Shown here: positions 10,854 through 22,200 of the stretch, one piece after another
Layout of the letters: every line of letters starts with the position of its first letter
Numbering within the stretch: the stretch's first letter is position 1
Assembly: GCF_910592395.1 (NCBI RefSeq)
Contig: NC_088324.1
Span: 5,174,953 to 5,238,952, forward strand
Reading direction: 5' to 3'
DNA: 64,000 nt
Origin: Lineus longissimus
Lineage: Eukaryota; Nemertea; Pilidiophora; Heteronemertea; Lineidae
Made by a program: the position numbers and the translations under genes
The notes under the pieces: generated by a model
What the model was told of the DNA's origin: nothing
The model's input: the letters and a program-made list of their open reading frames with translations, nothing else
The model's database searches: none

Positions 10854-11779
10854 GTTGATCAAGTTTTCTCTGCTTCTGGTATTCCTGCGTATATTGATAA
10901 AGTCACACAAGGCCCATTCCATCAGGGCAATTCAAAATATTCAGAAGCGTCAATTGGCAGACAATGTGTGACCAATGCCGCTACAGCTTTAATGTACTCA
11001 CTTATAATTTCACCTGCTCATTGGCAATCACAAGAACTTGATGACATCTTGGATGAAGGTGACTCGTGGTATAAACAAATTAAAATGGCAGTACCAAGTT
11101 TACGTTACTTAGCTGTTGATCAGCTTCCACCATATCATTCAATGATGAGCGAAAATTTCAAAATAAAGCCGGTTGGGGTGTCACAGAATATCTGCTTGGT
11201 GTACAATGAAAATTCATCTGCTATATCTATGAGAGAATTTCTTGCAAAGATGGCTTCATGTCATGCAGTTATTGTAATCATTGGATCACAGGCATTTGCT
11301 GTAATGCATGTTGACAATCGATATTATATGTTTGATGCGCACAGTAGAGATAGATCAGGTCGTCCTTCTCCAAATGGTTTTTCAGTTTTGCTCACATTCT
11401 CAAATGAGTCGAAGTTAGATATGTATTTAAGACAGTATGCTTCAAATGTCAATCAATCTGTATTTGAGGTAACTTTTTACAAGGTTGAGAAAGTTACATC
11501 CAGGGCTTTAAAGCTTGGTCTAAAAAGACACAGTTCCATCAACCATGTCAATAGTGATGATGTTCAGTCAGATGCTAAAGAAGATGAACAGGATTCAGCT
11601 ATCAATGCTCAAAGTAGTGATAAACGTAAATCAGGGGAATTGGTTGAAAAGTATTTCGTTGATCAATCTAAAAAAGCAAAAAAACATGAATATTTCAAAC
11701 TGTGTATGCAAGAAAAAAGACGAGAACCAAGTAAATATGAGCATCAGCGAATGAAGCATTTTGACAAATTGTCAAAATG

Positions 11780-12250
11780 CAAAGCAAGACAAAATGAAAA
11801 TAAACATGAACAGCTTAAAACCAATGAGAAACTTTCCAAACAAAGAGCAAGAAAGGATGAGAGTAAACACGACCAGCTTAAAACAAATGACAGACTTTCC
11901 AAACAAAGAGCAAGAGAGAATGAAAGTAAACATGAACAGCTTAAAACAAATGAGAAACTTTCCAAACAAAGAGCAAGAGAGAATGAAAGTAAACATGAAC
12001 AGCTTAAAAAAAATGAGAAACTTTCCAAACAAAGAGCAAGAAAGGATAAGAGTAAACACGAACAACTTAAAACAAATGAGAAACTTTCCAAACAAAGAGC
12101 AAGAGAGAATGAAAGTAAACAAAAACAGCTTAAAACAAATGAGAAACTTTCCAAACAAAGAGCAAGAAAGGATAAGAGTAAACATGAACAGCTAAAAATA
12201 AATGAGAAACTTTCCAAACTGAGAGCAAGACAAAATGAGGAGAAGCGTTG
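11780..12250 (+). repeat. 63-bp coding tandem repeat (about 7-8 copies)
   Basis: Each unit codes for 21 residues of the form N-E-K-L-S-K-Q-R-A-R-x-x-x-S-K-H-E-Q-L-K-T. Copies are highly alike, with ARENESK and ARKDKSK variants alternating. The segment is very basic and probably helical. The reverse strand is also open across the repeat, which is a side effect of its periodicity. Confidence 0.9.
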
Positions 12251-14985
12251 TAAAGAAAAAAATGCTGACAAGCAAGCAAAGATAAAGGGAAGACTTGATC
12301 CTCAAAAACTGAGTATCGGGAATGTAAACGATACGTCAAGAAAAAGGAAATTACGTCAAGATGGTACATTTTGTAACATTGAAAACTTAAGAAAAAAGTT
12401 AAAGCGGCTTGATAATAAATCGAGTGAATCGTGTCATGAAAGATTAGATATCAATCAAAATGAAATTCCACTTACAACACCATCTTATAACTCGTATACA
12501 AAAAAGAAGTATGGATGCAATTTAGATGCAAATATTGCCATATTTAATGCATTAACATGTGATGGTCCAATCTATGTATGCACCTGTTGCCACCAAACTT
12601 GGTTCAAACATTCTGTAAAATCTTCAGAATCATGGCCCAAAAATTTTGGCTCTGAATTTGTTAAAAGCGCTTTGACAGAAAAATCATCTGTGAATGGTAA
12701 ACAATGGCTCTGTAATACATGTTTGGACTCCCTTAAATCTGGCAAAGTTCCTAAATTAGCTGTTGTAAATGGAATGAAATTTCCTTCTCGACCAACAGAA
12801 TTAGTAGATTTACATCAGCTTGAAGAGAGACTAATAGCTTTGAGAATACCATTTATGCAAATACGACAGTTACCAAGAGGATCACAATTGTCTATGAAAG
12901 GATCAGTAGTAAATGTGCCGACAGATGTGCAAACTACAGTCAATTCACTTCCGAGAACAATTGATAAAACTTGCACAATTCCAATCAAGTTAAAGAGAAA
13001 ATTATCCTACACCCACGCTGTTACTACACAAAATGTACGCCCTGCTGTAATCATCAGTGCTCTGCATTATTTAATGAAAAACAGTGAATTGTATAAAACA
13101 GCAAATTTGACAGTGAATAATGAATGGCTTCAAAGTTTTCCACCAGAAGTTGAAGAGAATGAAACTGTCAATTACAACAATGAGTGTAGAAGTGATTACA
13201 ATGAGAAAGATGTTGATACCCTTGTAAAAGAATTTGAAGAGGCTGAAAAATATAAAGATGATGACCATTTTGAGGAAGACCAAGATGATAATTCAGGCAA
13301 TTTGGATACATTATTAGATGAACCTGAAATATCAAACACTTATACTTACTCATTTGCACCAGGTGAAAATCAGAGGCCACTTGGCCTTTTCCAGGATGAA
13401 GATTCTGAATACCTTTGCTTTCCATCAATATTCATTGGACAGCGACGTCCAGATAATAAACAGCGTAAGGTCCCTGTTCATTATAGTGACATATGCAAAT
13501 GGGAACTAAGAGCAGCAGATAGACGAGTTGCAACATCTGTACCAAATCTTTTCTACAAAATGAAAAAGTTGCAAATCAAACAAATATCTGATAAAGTTCA
13601 ACCCGCTATGCGAAGATGTAAGACACAAGGTAAAACATATTGTGCAAAGGACTTACTCGATGCTTCCATCATTAGTGAAATAGCTAGACTGGATGAAGGA
13701 TATCGGATCTTCAGAACAATAAGAAGTTCTCCACCATATTTTGAAGCAAGAAAAAAAGATCTTTTTGCGATGATAAGACAATTGGGATTGCCAACATGGT
13801 TTATATCACTGTCTGCTGCTGAAACTAGATGGACTGATCTTCTGCGCACTTTAGGAAATTTGTTAGATAACAAAAACTATTCAGATGAAGAAATTCTTGA
13901 ATTTAGCTGGACCAAAAAAAGTGACTTAATTAAAACTGACCCTGTTACGTGTGTAAGATTTTTCGATCATCGAATCCATACATTTCTACATACAGTCTTG
14001 ATAAGTCCACATCACCCTATTGGCAAAGTGGCTGATTTTTTCTATCGAGTTGAATTTCAACAACGGGGAAGTCCTCACATTCATATGCTCATGTGGATTG
14101 ATGGTGCTCCACAGCTCAATAAAAACTCTGATGAAGAGCTTATCCAATTCATAGACCAATATGTAAGCTGTTCATTGACATTTTGTGATGAATCTGATGC
14201 AACCTTTATTGAGTTGCAAATACACAAACATAGTAAAACTTGTCGTAAAAATGGAAAAGCAGTTTGCCGTTTCAATTTTCCTCTGCCTCCAATGCCTGCT
14301 ACTAAAATCTTGTATTCATTTGAAATAGAGCCAGAAGACATTGACAAACACAAATTAAATTACACGAGAATTACAAATAAATTATACTCTATGGGAGATG
14401 GTTCAGACATATCATTTCATGAATTTCTTAATCAGTTGGAGTTATCTGAAGAAGAATATTATTCTGCTCTAAGGACATCAATTAATGGGCCTAAAATATT
14501 CTTGAAACGAAAACCATCTGAAATTCGAGTAAATGCCTACATGAAATTATTGGTGAATGCTTATAAAGCCAATCATGACATTCAGTTTGTTTTAGATGCG
14601 TTTGCGTGTGCAACATACATTGTGTCATATGTTAGCAAATCAGCTCGTGGTATGAGTAATTTATTACACAATGCTTGTAAAGAAGCAAGAAATGAAAATA
14701 GCAATTTACGTCAGCAAGTCAGACAAATTGGAAATAAGTTCCTAAATGCCTGTGAAATATCAGCTCAAGAGAGTGCATATCTAGTCATGCAATTACCTCT
14801 TACCAAAGCAACTCGTGATGTAATATTTCTCCCAACAGCACCACTTGAGGATCGAACTTTTTTGATTAAAATTAATACTGAATTAGAAAAGCTTCCTCCC
14901 AATTCAACAGATATCAAAGTTGGTAATATCATAAGAAGATACAGCACTAGTACAAAACAGTTGAACAATTGGTGTTTGGCAGATT

Positions 14986-15094
14986 AGGCTAGCCATTTTT
15001 GAGGAAATAAACTTCAGATCGGTCCAAATTTCCGTTGTCAACTTTCACTCACTTTCTCCCTATCCTTGCAGGTCCACCCCATCCCGGGGTTACA
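14986..15094 (+). repeat. 5' LTR remnant of Gypsy-B
   Basis: About 109 bp matching 37709-37817 nearly base for base, ending in GGGGTTACA. It starts exactly where the ~87-bp repeat of the 3' LTR starts (AGGCTAGCC). Everything upstream in the LTR is missing and Helitron sequence abuts. Confidence 0.88.
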
Positions 15095-15113
15095 TTTTGG
15101 GGACTCAGCCGGG
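15095..15113 (+). other. Primer-binding site region of Gypsy-B
   Basis: TTTTGGGGACTCAGCCGGG follows the LTR end directly. It resembles the TGGxGGCTCGTCCGGGA class of retroelement tRNA primer sites with changes. Confidence 0.5.
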
Positions 15114-15171
15114 AAGCCAACAGCAAGTGAACAACATCTGATAATAACCAGGGAGTGACAACGAGGGAATC

Positions 15172-16294
15172 ATGGAGAAGGGTGCGAGGCTGCTGTTGTT
15201 GACCAACATACATACCAGCTTGTATGCGGCCAGTCATGATGACCTAACAGCGATGGCCACCGCTGGTGGCATGACAACGACCGAGAAAACGCGTGACAAA
15301 CTTTAAGCGACCTCGAAGCCGTGATGACGAGATGTGGAGGTGACGCGGATGGTGGGGAAACGGTGTTGAACCGACTACAAGCTAGTGTGAATAAAGTAAT
15401 TGCTTCTTGCGTCAAAGCGGAACCTGTTCCAGTAGCGATGGGTACTACTACCCCTGTGGGCGTCACCTGGCGGAAAGACTTGAAGTTAGTGGGACAAATC
15501 GGTGACGCGGATCGTGATAAAACCATGTCGTACATGAGTTTTCTACATCAGATGGAGGCAGCAAAGGCTAGGGGGCACAGCAATCTGGAGATTGTGAATG
15601 CAGTGGTAAGGGCCGGGCCATTCAGCCCAGTACGAAGTTAAGGAGCTACTTGGAAGGCTGAACAGACCTGACATTAGAAGTGGTGCAGAAGATTGTACGA
15701 ACCTTCTATCACGAAAAGAACAGCACTGAATTGTATCAAGAACTGTGTAACCTAACTCAGGGCCAAACAGAGGGGGCGCAGGACTTCCTTTACCGTGCAT
15801 TGGAGATCCGCCAGAAAATCACTTTTGCCTCAAAGGAATCTAAATTCAGTTACGATCAGACTGGTCTGCGTGATGACCTACTTAGAAGTGAGATGCAGGT
15901 ACTGCTCAAAAGCTACAAGGATGACGAGGAACTAGTTGCAGGGTTGAGTCAGGCAACAAAGGAACTTGAGGAACGTAAAGTTAAGATCGGTGGCCCCACC
16001 AAAGTTAAGATTTCAATGGTTCAGGATGAGGCAGGGGCTAGTAATGTGCTAGCGGAAATCCAAGCACTACGATTGGAAGTGAAGGAGCTGCGCACGTCGA
16101 TGAAGGAGCGGGACAGCACGAACAGCGACCAGCAGAAACCGCGTGACCCACACAGCACTACCAAAAGGAGACGGAATCGATGTCAGGCATGTGTGGACAA
16201 TGAAGTGCAGCGGTGTTTCCATTGTTACCTGTGTGGAAGTGGCGATCACTACAGGGCCTATTGTACAAAATCGAAGTCGCAGGGAAACGAGTAG
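15172..16294 (+). pseudogene. Gypsy-B gag
   Basis: The likely start is the ATG at 15172. The frame is broken twice (near 15310 and near 15640), giving three overlapping segments that read as one gag. The first is an N-terminal part; the second contains MSYMSFLHQMEAAKARGH; the third runs 15680-16294 with the capsid C-terminus and one CCHC knuckle (CYLCGSGDHYRAYC, about 16227-16268). Gag ends at TAG 16292-16294, overlapping the pro-pol frame. The overlap holds a canonical slippery heptamer, so pro-pol was probably made by -1 frameshifting. Confidence 0.8.
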
Positions 16295-16343
16295 AGGTTA
16301 CTGACAGGGGGGTGTCAGTGGCCTGTGTGTCAGAAAAGTCCCC
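16282..16343 (+). promoter_or_regulatory. Putative -1 programmed ribosomal frameshift site (slippery heptamer plus pseudoknot)
   Basis: G GGA AAC (16282-16288) lies in the gag frame six bases before the gag stop codon's end and has the X XXY YYZ pattern. Slipping back one base leads straight into the open pro-pol frame. Downstream, ACTGACA (16300-16306) pairs with TGTCAGT (16313-16319). The six-G loop between them can pair with CCCC at 16340-16343, giving an H-type pseudoknot. The spacer of 11 nt is slightly longer than usual. Confidence 0.65.
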
Positions 16344-17761
16344 TACTCCTGTTTGCTATTATTGTGGTTGTGGTTTACAAAAAATTGTGAAGGTGTGTAC
16401 GGGATGTCACTCGGTGACTTATTGTTCTGTCAGAGAGTCATGTCAGAGAGGGCATTGGGCGGTGCATAGGAACCTTTGTAAGGTGATTCAAGCGGAGAAG
16501 AATAGGAGACAGGAACTGGGAAAAGACTCTGTGACAGCAGCATCACTCCGTGGAACTGTGCATGGACTGACTCCAAGGGCAAAATCTGAACTGGTTAAAT
16601 TAGTGGGTGAACAATGTAATATTCTAGCTAAAATATACAATAAGGCTCAGACATTTCTCTGGGACACAGGTGCACAGTGTTCATTAGTTAACACTGACTG
16701 GTTAAAAAGTAATTTTCCACAAAAAAATGTGAAACCAATTGAGGAGTTGTTTCATAGGGATCTGTCTCTTCGATCGGTCAGTGGGGGTCTTTTAGCGATT
16801 CAGGGGTATGTGACATTTCACACTGAGTTTGGTGGTCAACTGATAGATGTTCCATTTGTGGTGACTATCGCCAAGCTAGAGAACCCGATATTAGGCTATA
16901 ATGTTATTGCCCATCTCGTTAATAACCATCCCGATGCATGTTCTCTGAGTTCTGTTTTTCCAGGGCAGAAGCAACAGACAGTGGACTCGGTGGCTCGGGT
17001 GGTGCGGCAAAGACGGGAAGAGGACATTGGTCTAGTGAAAACTGGTCGTCAGCCTGTGACCCTGGCCCCAGGGGAGTGCAAGACGTTGAAATGTTTCATC
17101 CTGGTGCAGCCAATGGGGGTGAGTTGGGCATCTTTTCTCCCTCTGTTACTATGGCTGAAAATGGCAGTCTTGAAATGCCTGAATCCTTGGTGCGGCTCAG
17201 TAAGGGTAAATTGTGCTCTTTGAATATTCCGGTTAAGAACAGCTCTGGGCTAACAGTCGTATTAAACCGTGGTACAATCATTGGTGAATTACATTCAGTA
17301 CAGTCGGTGGTGGCCATGAGACCACCTGAAACCTACAAGGACCAAACCTGTGTGAACCAGGTGTATCAGACCAAAAACCCTGTGTCGGCCAGTGACCAAG
17401 GGACAGCCTGGGATCCGCAATTAGAATTAGATGAAGCTGTCTTAACGCCTGATCAGGTTAGGCTCGTACGGCAGATGTTACGTGAAGAGTGTGAGGCCTT
17501 TTCAAGAGATGACAACGATATCGGGTGCGTACCAGATCTCGAGTTGGACATCGAGCTTTTGGTCAAGGAAACAGTCCGAAAAACGTACAATGCAGTACCT
17601 CCACCATTGTATAATGAGGTAAAAGATTACCTGATCGATCTCATCAATAAGGGGTGGATTCAGAAGTCCACGTCCCCGTACTCTAGCCTCATGGTCTGCG
17701 TCCGGAAACGAGATTTACGTTTACGTCTTTGCATTGACTACCGTGCGGTTAATCAGAAGTA
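16289..17761 (+). pseudogene. Gypsy-B pro-pol start: MYND finger, protease, RT N-terminus
   Basis: In the -1 frame after gag there is a MYND-type zinc finger (about 16347-16479; CYYC, CTGC, YCS, HWAVHRNLC). Next comes a retropepsin with active site LWDTGAQ (about 16660). A one-base indel near 17110 moves the rest into another frame that runs to 17762. That frame contains the RT N-terminus (WIQKSTSPYSSLMVCVRK, LCIDYRAVNQK), where the Helentron-type element interrupts it. The MYND finger between nucleocapsid and protease is unusual. It could bind proline-rich partner peptides, but this is only inferred from the family. Confidence 0.8.
16347..16479 (+). other. MYND-type zinc finger within Gypsy-B
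   Basis: The spacing of cysteines and histidines (C-x2-C, C-x2-C, C-x5-C, H-x3-H-x3-C) fits the MYND consensus. It is encoded in frame with the protease, not in a separate gene. Confidence 0.75.
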
Positions 17762-17879
17762 AATGAAATGGCCAGGGCCATTGTGCTCACCTCATGCTGT
17801 AGGAAAGATGGATAAAGAGCATGGTATTGTGTCATGTAGTGTTAAGTTTGATGTAGGTCCAAGCAATTACAATTTCCCC

Positions 17880-18780
17880 AAAATGGCCAATTTACAGTAC
17901 ATTCGACCTCTGTGACCTTGAAAAGTAGGTCAAATCAAAACACATTGAATGGTTGTTAGAATTAGATGTACCTATGATATAAAATTGGTGCCAATCGGGC
18001 AAGTCATTAATAGGAATAATGGCATTTTGAAGAATTTAGGATTTGGCCCCCTCCCTGGAGGCCAATCGGCAAATCAGATCGCACCAAACTTCGGTACCTG
18101 AGATCACCTGACCAAGGGGTACATGTGTACTTAATTTGTGATCAATAGTCATTGCAGTTAAGAAACGTGCCATAGTTACGGCCTGACGGTGAATTTACGC
18201 CATTTGACCTCTGTGACCTTGACAAGAAGGTCAAATTAAAAACCTGTGTGACATATACTGTATGGTGGTTAGATGTACCCATGATATCAAATTGGTGGCA
18301 ATCGGGCAAGAAGTTAAGGAATAATCACATTTTTAAGGTTTTTGGATTTTGCCCCCTGGTGGTCAAGTGGTGAATCATATTGGACCAAACTTCGGTCCCT
18401 GAGATCACCTGACTAAGGGGTAAATGTGTACCAAATTTGGTATCAATAGTCATTGCAGTTTAGAAACGTGCCATCGTTACATCCTAACGGCCAATTTACA
18501 CCATTTGACCTCTGTGACCTTGAAAAGGAGGTCAAATCAAAAACCCGGAGGATATATGATGCACCTTTGCTAGAAGTACCTACCATATTTTTTTCAAAAT
18601 TTCCCGACTACTATTAAGGGAGATATTGCATATTTTCACTTTTAACGTTTGGCCCCCTGGTGGCCAAACCATGAAACGAATCAGACTGAAACTTGGTCTC
18701 CAAGGTGTCATTACATAAGGGTACATGTGTACCAAGTTTCAACTCAATAGCTCTAACAGTTACGAAACGTGCCCTGCTAA
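17880..18780 (+). repeat. Three ~300-bp tandem units in the Helentron-type element
   Basis: Shared blocks in the same order: TTTGACCTCTGTGACCTTG, AGGTCAAAT, GGGCAAG, a TTTGGCCCCCTGG-type block, CCAAACTTCGGT, TGTGTAC and AAACGTGCC. Spacing between equivalent positions is 300-301 bp. Confidence 0.85.
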
Positions 18781-18789
18781 CGGACGACG

Positions 18790-18824
<35 letters not shown>

Positions 18825-18849
18825 ACGACGGACGCCACGGTATGGGATA

Positions 18850-18875
18850 AGCTCACCTCTGCTAAGAGGTGAGCT
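18850..18875 (+). terminator. 3' terminal hairpin of the Helentron-type element
   Basis: Ten-base arms AGCTCACCTC and GAGGTGAGCT around a 6-base loop, followed by AAAAA. Helitron-type elements use such a hairpin to end rolling-circle transfer. Confidence 0.7.
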
Positions 18876-18880
18876 AAAAA

Positions 18881-19239
18881 GGAGCCAAAGGCCCATTCCC
18901 CGGATTCAGAACGCACTTGACAATTTAAAAGGCAACTGTTGGTTTTCAACGCTAGATCAAGGTAAAGCGTACCATCAGGGGTTCGTTAAACCTGAGTGTC
19001 GGCCATGTACAGCATTTATCAGTCCTTGGGGCCTGTGGGAGTGGATCTGTATTCCTTTTGGCTTGTCTGGAGCCCCTGGAGCTTACCAGGCCTTTATGGA
19101 GGAGACTTTATGGGACCTTCGCGACAAGAATTGTGTACCATACTTAGATGATGTTTTAGTTTTCAGTGGCAGTTTTGAGAAGCATTTAGAGGACGTCCGG
19201 GCGGTGCTTCAAACATTACGGAAGAAGGGGATCAAACTA
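18881..19239 (+). pseudogene. Gypsy-B RT middle segment
   Basis: Reads RPIPRIQNALDNL, STLDQGKAYHQG, IPFGLSGAPGAYQ and the catalytic box YLDD (about 19140). It stops at GIKL, where the TA-flanked pogo element begins. The pieces on either side join in frame when the pogo element and one TA copy are ignored. Confidence 0.9.
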
Positions 19240-22200
19240 CTCTAATCTCCCACTTACCTGTCCCATTCCTGAACCCGGAAAATCATCAGAAAATCCTAAG
19301 TCCAATAAAATGGGGTGGGGTATGGTCGGAAACAGAATGCCCTGGATCAATATTATAATTGTTCTGTCGACTTCCTTGTCACACCCCAGAGCCTGGCAAA
19401 GAATTACACTAGGCCTAATCAGGTGAGGTTACGGATGACCTCAGTGACATAACAATTACGTATTCTCCAAAACAGTATAAGAGAAGTTGGACAGTTCTTG
19501 TGTACTCATTGATGTTTTTGTCAGAGGTTCGATTTGTTAATCGACGAGATGCGTTTGTTTTGGATTTTTTGCTTTGCCATTGGATTTTGGGTCGTGAATT
19601 CGATGGATAACGGTGACGACGGTGATGGTGGCGGTAATGGTGGGCATGGTGATGGTGGTGACGACGGAGGTAATAATGGTGCGGCTAACGAAGGCCAAGA
19701 AAGGAGACATCTTCATGGCTACAGCTTGAATCAGTGTTTGGACTACGTGGATACTTTTAGGCTGCACCATGCGATGGGCATTGCGCATGCCCGGTCTTGT
19801 CGTTCTTTTGCCGTACATCACCGCATCCATCCAAGAACATTCTCAAGATGGCTAGACCAGTATGAAGAGATGTCGGAACGCCGCGACAGGTGCACCCAAA
19901 TTGAGAGGAGACGGCGGAGGATTCGGCAGCATGGCAATGATGAACAAGGTAACTCATTTTTGTCAGGAATTTACGAAAGATGTACAATTTTAAGTGAAGT
20001 AGGCCCATAAGATTAAGGCCTGTACTCACTGACGCGTTTTTCCGCCGCATTTTCACCGCCGGGCGGGGAATCCTTTGTTCACCTAATGAATAACAATTGA
20101 TTTCCGCGCCTCGGTGAAAACGCGGCGCAAAAGCGCGACAGTGAGTTCAGGCTTTCACTGTGAAATGAGGTTTTATCCATAGTTCGACATTATTCAGGGA
20201 CTCTTCTTAGATTTCAGGCATACTCTACTCTTCTCCCCCTCCGATTCATCCCTTCACCGTCTGCTTGATAGGCCTACCGTTTGTCCTTTTCAGCGTTTTG
20301 GGCAGACATGGAAAATCAGCTCAACGACTGGTTTATTTAACGCCGCCAGCATGGAATTCCAGTATCCGGGATCGATCTCCAGTCACAAGCAGCCAGAGAA
20401 TACAGACAATGGTGGACTAATCTGACGGAGGAACAAAGGCAGCAGACGAGAGCGCAAAGGCCTCGCAATCAGGATTTCCGAGCGTCAGATCACTGGCTGA
20501 CCCGATTCAAAGAAAGGTAAAAACAACGAAGCCATTTCGTAAATTGGTATCTCACTTGGGTTGGGTTCTCTCACAACTTTTGTTCTGCCATAATGGAATA
20601 ATGGGCCCAATGACCAAGAAATGGACAGTAATGGGGGAGTAAGCTACGTTTTTCAAAGCTAAAAGTGGTCTCCTTTTCCTTTCAGAAAAAGAATAAGCCA
20701 TCGAAGAAAGAATAAGGACACGCGAACCCTCCCCGACAACGCTATGGAAATAGCGGCCGTCTATCGTAGGGAAACGTCTCAAATCATCCAAAATGGAAAT
20801 TTCCATGTGATCATCAACATGGATGAAACATTTGTCAACTTTGACATGGTGCCGAAAACCACAATGGCTACAACAGGATCACATTCGATCGACATCAGAT
20901 CCTCAAGAGGGAACGGGAAGATTGGATGCACGGTAACCTTGGCCGTCTCCAGCGATGGACGAAAACTACCAGCTGAGGTCAACTTTAGGGGCTTGGATGC
21001 TGAAGGCGAAGTTATTGCAGAACTGCGAGCCCATGCTCCCCAGAACGTGCGAGTAAGTAAACCTTTTCATTAACTAATCCTGGTTTATTAGCTGTTAGAT
21101 GACCATATCATCTTCAACTGCCAATTGAGCTAGCTCTATGATCTGCCTGCTCCTCGTGTTTAATGGTCTTTTTACGAATCCTGTTCTATTTTTAGAATCA
21201 TTGCAGTACGTTGATCTTTGAAACCATTTCCCAAAGCTATCAGCTGGCTGAGCAACAATACAATCGGAGAATGAGTCATACATTTTCATGAATTGCACCG
21301 ATTTATTCTTTATTTCCAAACGAAACGTTTTAATCTTAGGTTACAGGTACTCCGAATGGCTGGGCAAGACATCAGTCATTGATCGAATGGTTGCAAGCCA
21401 TTGTTGTGCCATTTATTGCCGGAGCAACCTTTCTCCTCATCTTGGATCGCTACCCTGCCCATAGACATCATCTGTTTACGGAGGAAATTCCGCGGCAAAA
21501 TGGACAGGATTCGTTCATTCCTGGACGATGCACTTCAATTTTGCAACCTTTGGACTTAACTGTAAATCGCAGTTTTAAATGTCATCTCAGATTGGTGTGG
21601 AAAGCCTGGAAGATTGGACATACCGAAGATGATGGACACTGTGATCAGATTTCCCGCCAGGAGGTAGTACGTATGATCAGTCTCGCCTGGGAAAGAGTGG
21701 CATTCCAAGTGATAGTCAGTGGGTGGAGACTAAGTGGACTTCTTCCGGACGGGAATGACGACCCAGTGATCCCGCATCCAGCAGATGGGGAACTTGAAGA
21801 GGTTAATGATGAGCTTGAGTTTGACCCTGATGACGCTGATGTTGACTTTCATGATGAATAAAACCTTATCAGAATGTTAATCTTCTGTTCAATTTTTTCT
21901 TTAATGCCCATTATCAGGCAGTAGATCACCCTGTTCTTTCGTCCCAGTTCCAATCTAGTGACTTTACCCTTCCATGTCAAAGACGAGGCCACTCTTTTTA
22001 ACTACAGGTGATGAAATCAACAATCAGGCCCGATCACAGTTTAAAGACTCCTTGTGGGTGTTCCTAGACCACTTCACTGCTTAACTGCAGAATAGCCAGG
22101 ACTCTTCTATAATCACCCTTATTCCATTGGGCAATTGATCGGTTGTAGTAGCTCCCATTGTGTAAATACAGTGTGTTAAATGGTGAACGAATCGCCACAG

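Larger units (their letters stand above)
10827..14985 (+). mobile_element. Helitron fragment (Rep protein N-terminal and HUH region)
   Basis: A continuous open frame of Helitron character that starts inside coding sequence and ends inside coding sequence. Neither Helitron terminus nor the helicase domain is in the window. The left side joins Gypsy-A pol and the right side joins the LTR remnant of Gypsy-B at 14986. The high A+T of this block contrasts with the Gypsy flanks. Confidence 0.85.
10827..14987 (+). pseudogene. Helitron Rep/helicase polyprotein, truncated, with 2A-like peptide and cysteine-protease-like domain
   Basis: The frame opens with a 2A-like motif (DIETNPGP, 10830-10853), followed in frame by a cysteine-protease-like domain with GRQCVTNA and FDAHS as candidate catalytic Cys and His (about 10950-11500). 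This resembles OTU/tegument-protease domains of Helitrons. Next come a lysine-rich 21-residue repeat (11780-12250), Cys-rich DUF6570-like sequence with CTCC and CNTC pairs (about 12570-12740), an acidic linker, and the Helitron_like_N/Rep domain with HUH motif HIHMLMW at about 14077 and a Rep tyrosine region YIVSYVSKS at about 14620. The frame ends at a TAG formed at the junction with the Gypsy-B LTR (14985-14987), just after CLAD. The product would have nicked and rolled out single-stranded DNA. No helicase is left. Confidence 0.85.
17762..18880 (+). mobile_element. Non-autonomous Helentron-type element (HINE-like) in Gypsy-B RT
   Basis: About 1.1 kb separates RT codons that are normally contiguous (AVNQK and RPIPRIQ). 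No coding frame. The body is three diverged ~300-bp tandem units, each with TTTGACCTCTGTGACCTTG (anchors at 17906, 18206 and 18507). It is followed by a (GAC/GACG)n tract at about 18783-18830 and a 3' terminal hairpin with AGCTCACCTC / GAGGTGAGCT arms, then AAAAA. A GCTCACCTC word also occurs near the left end (about 17786), giving an inverted relation to the 3' hairpin. A short-repeat tract plus a terminal hairpin is the layout of Helentron-associated elements, as known mainly from molluscs and insects. Exact ends are uncertain by a few bases. Confidence 0.7.

Noticed and set aside
11744-12271. Long reverse-strand frames opposite the Helitron repeat
   Set aside because: They are created by the 63-bp periodicity, translate to hydrophobic low-complexity sequence, and lie opposite a clear coding region.
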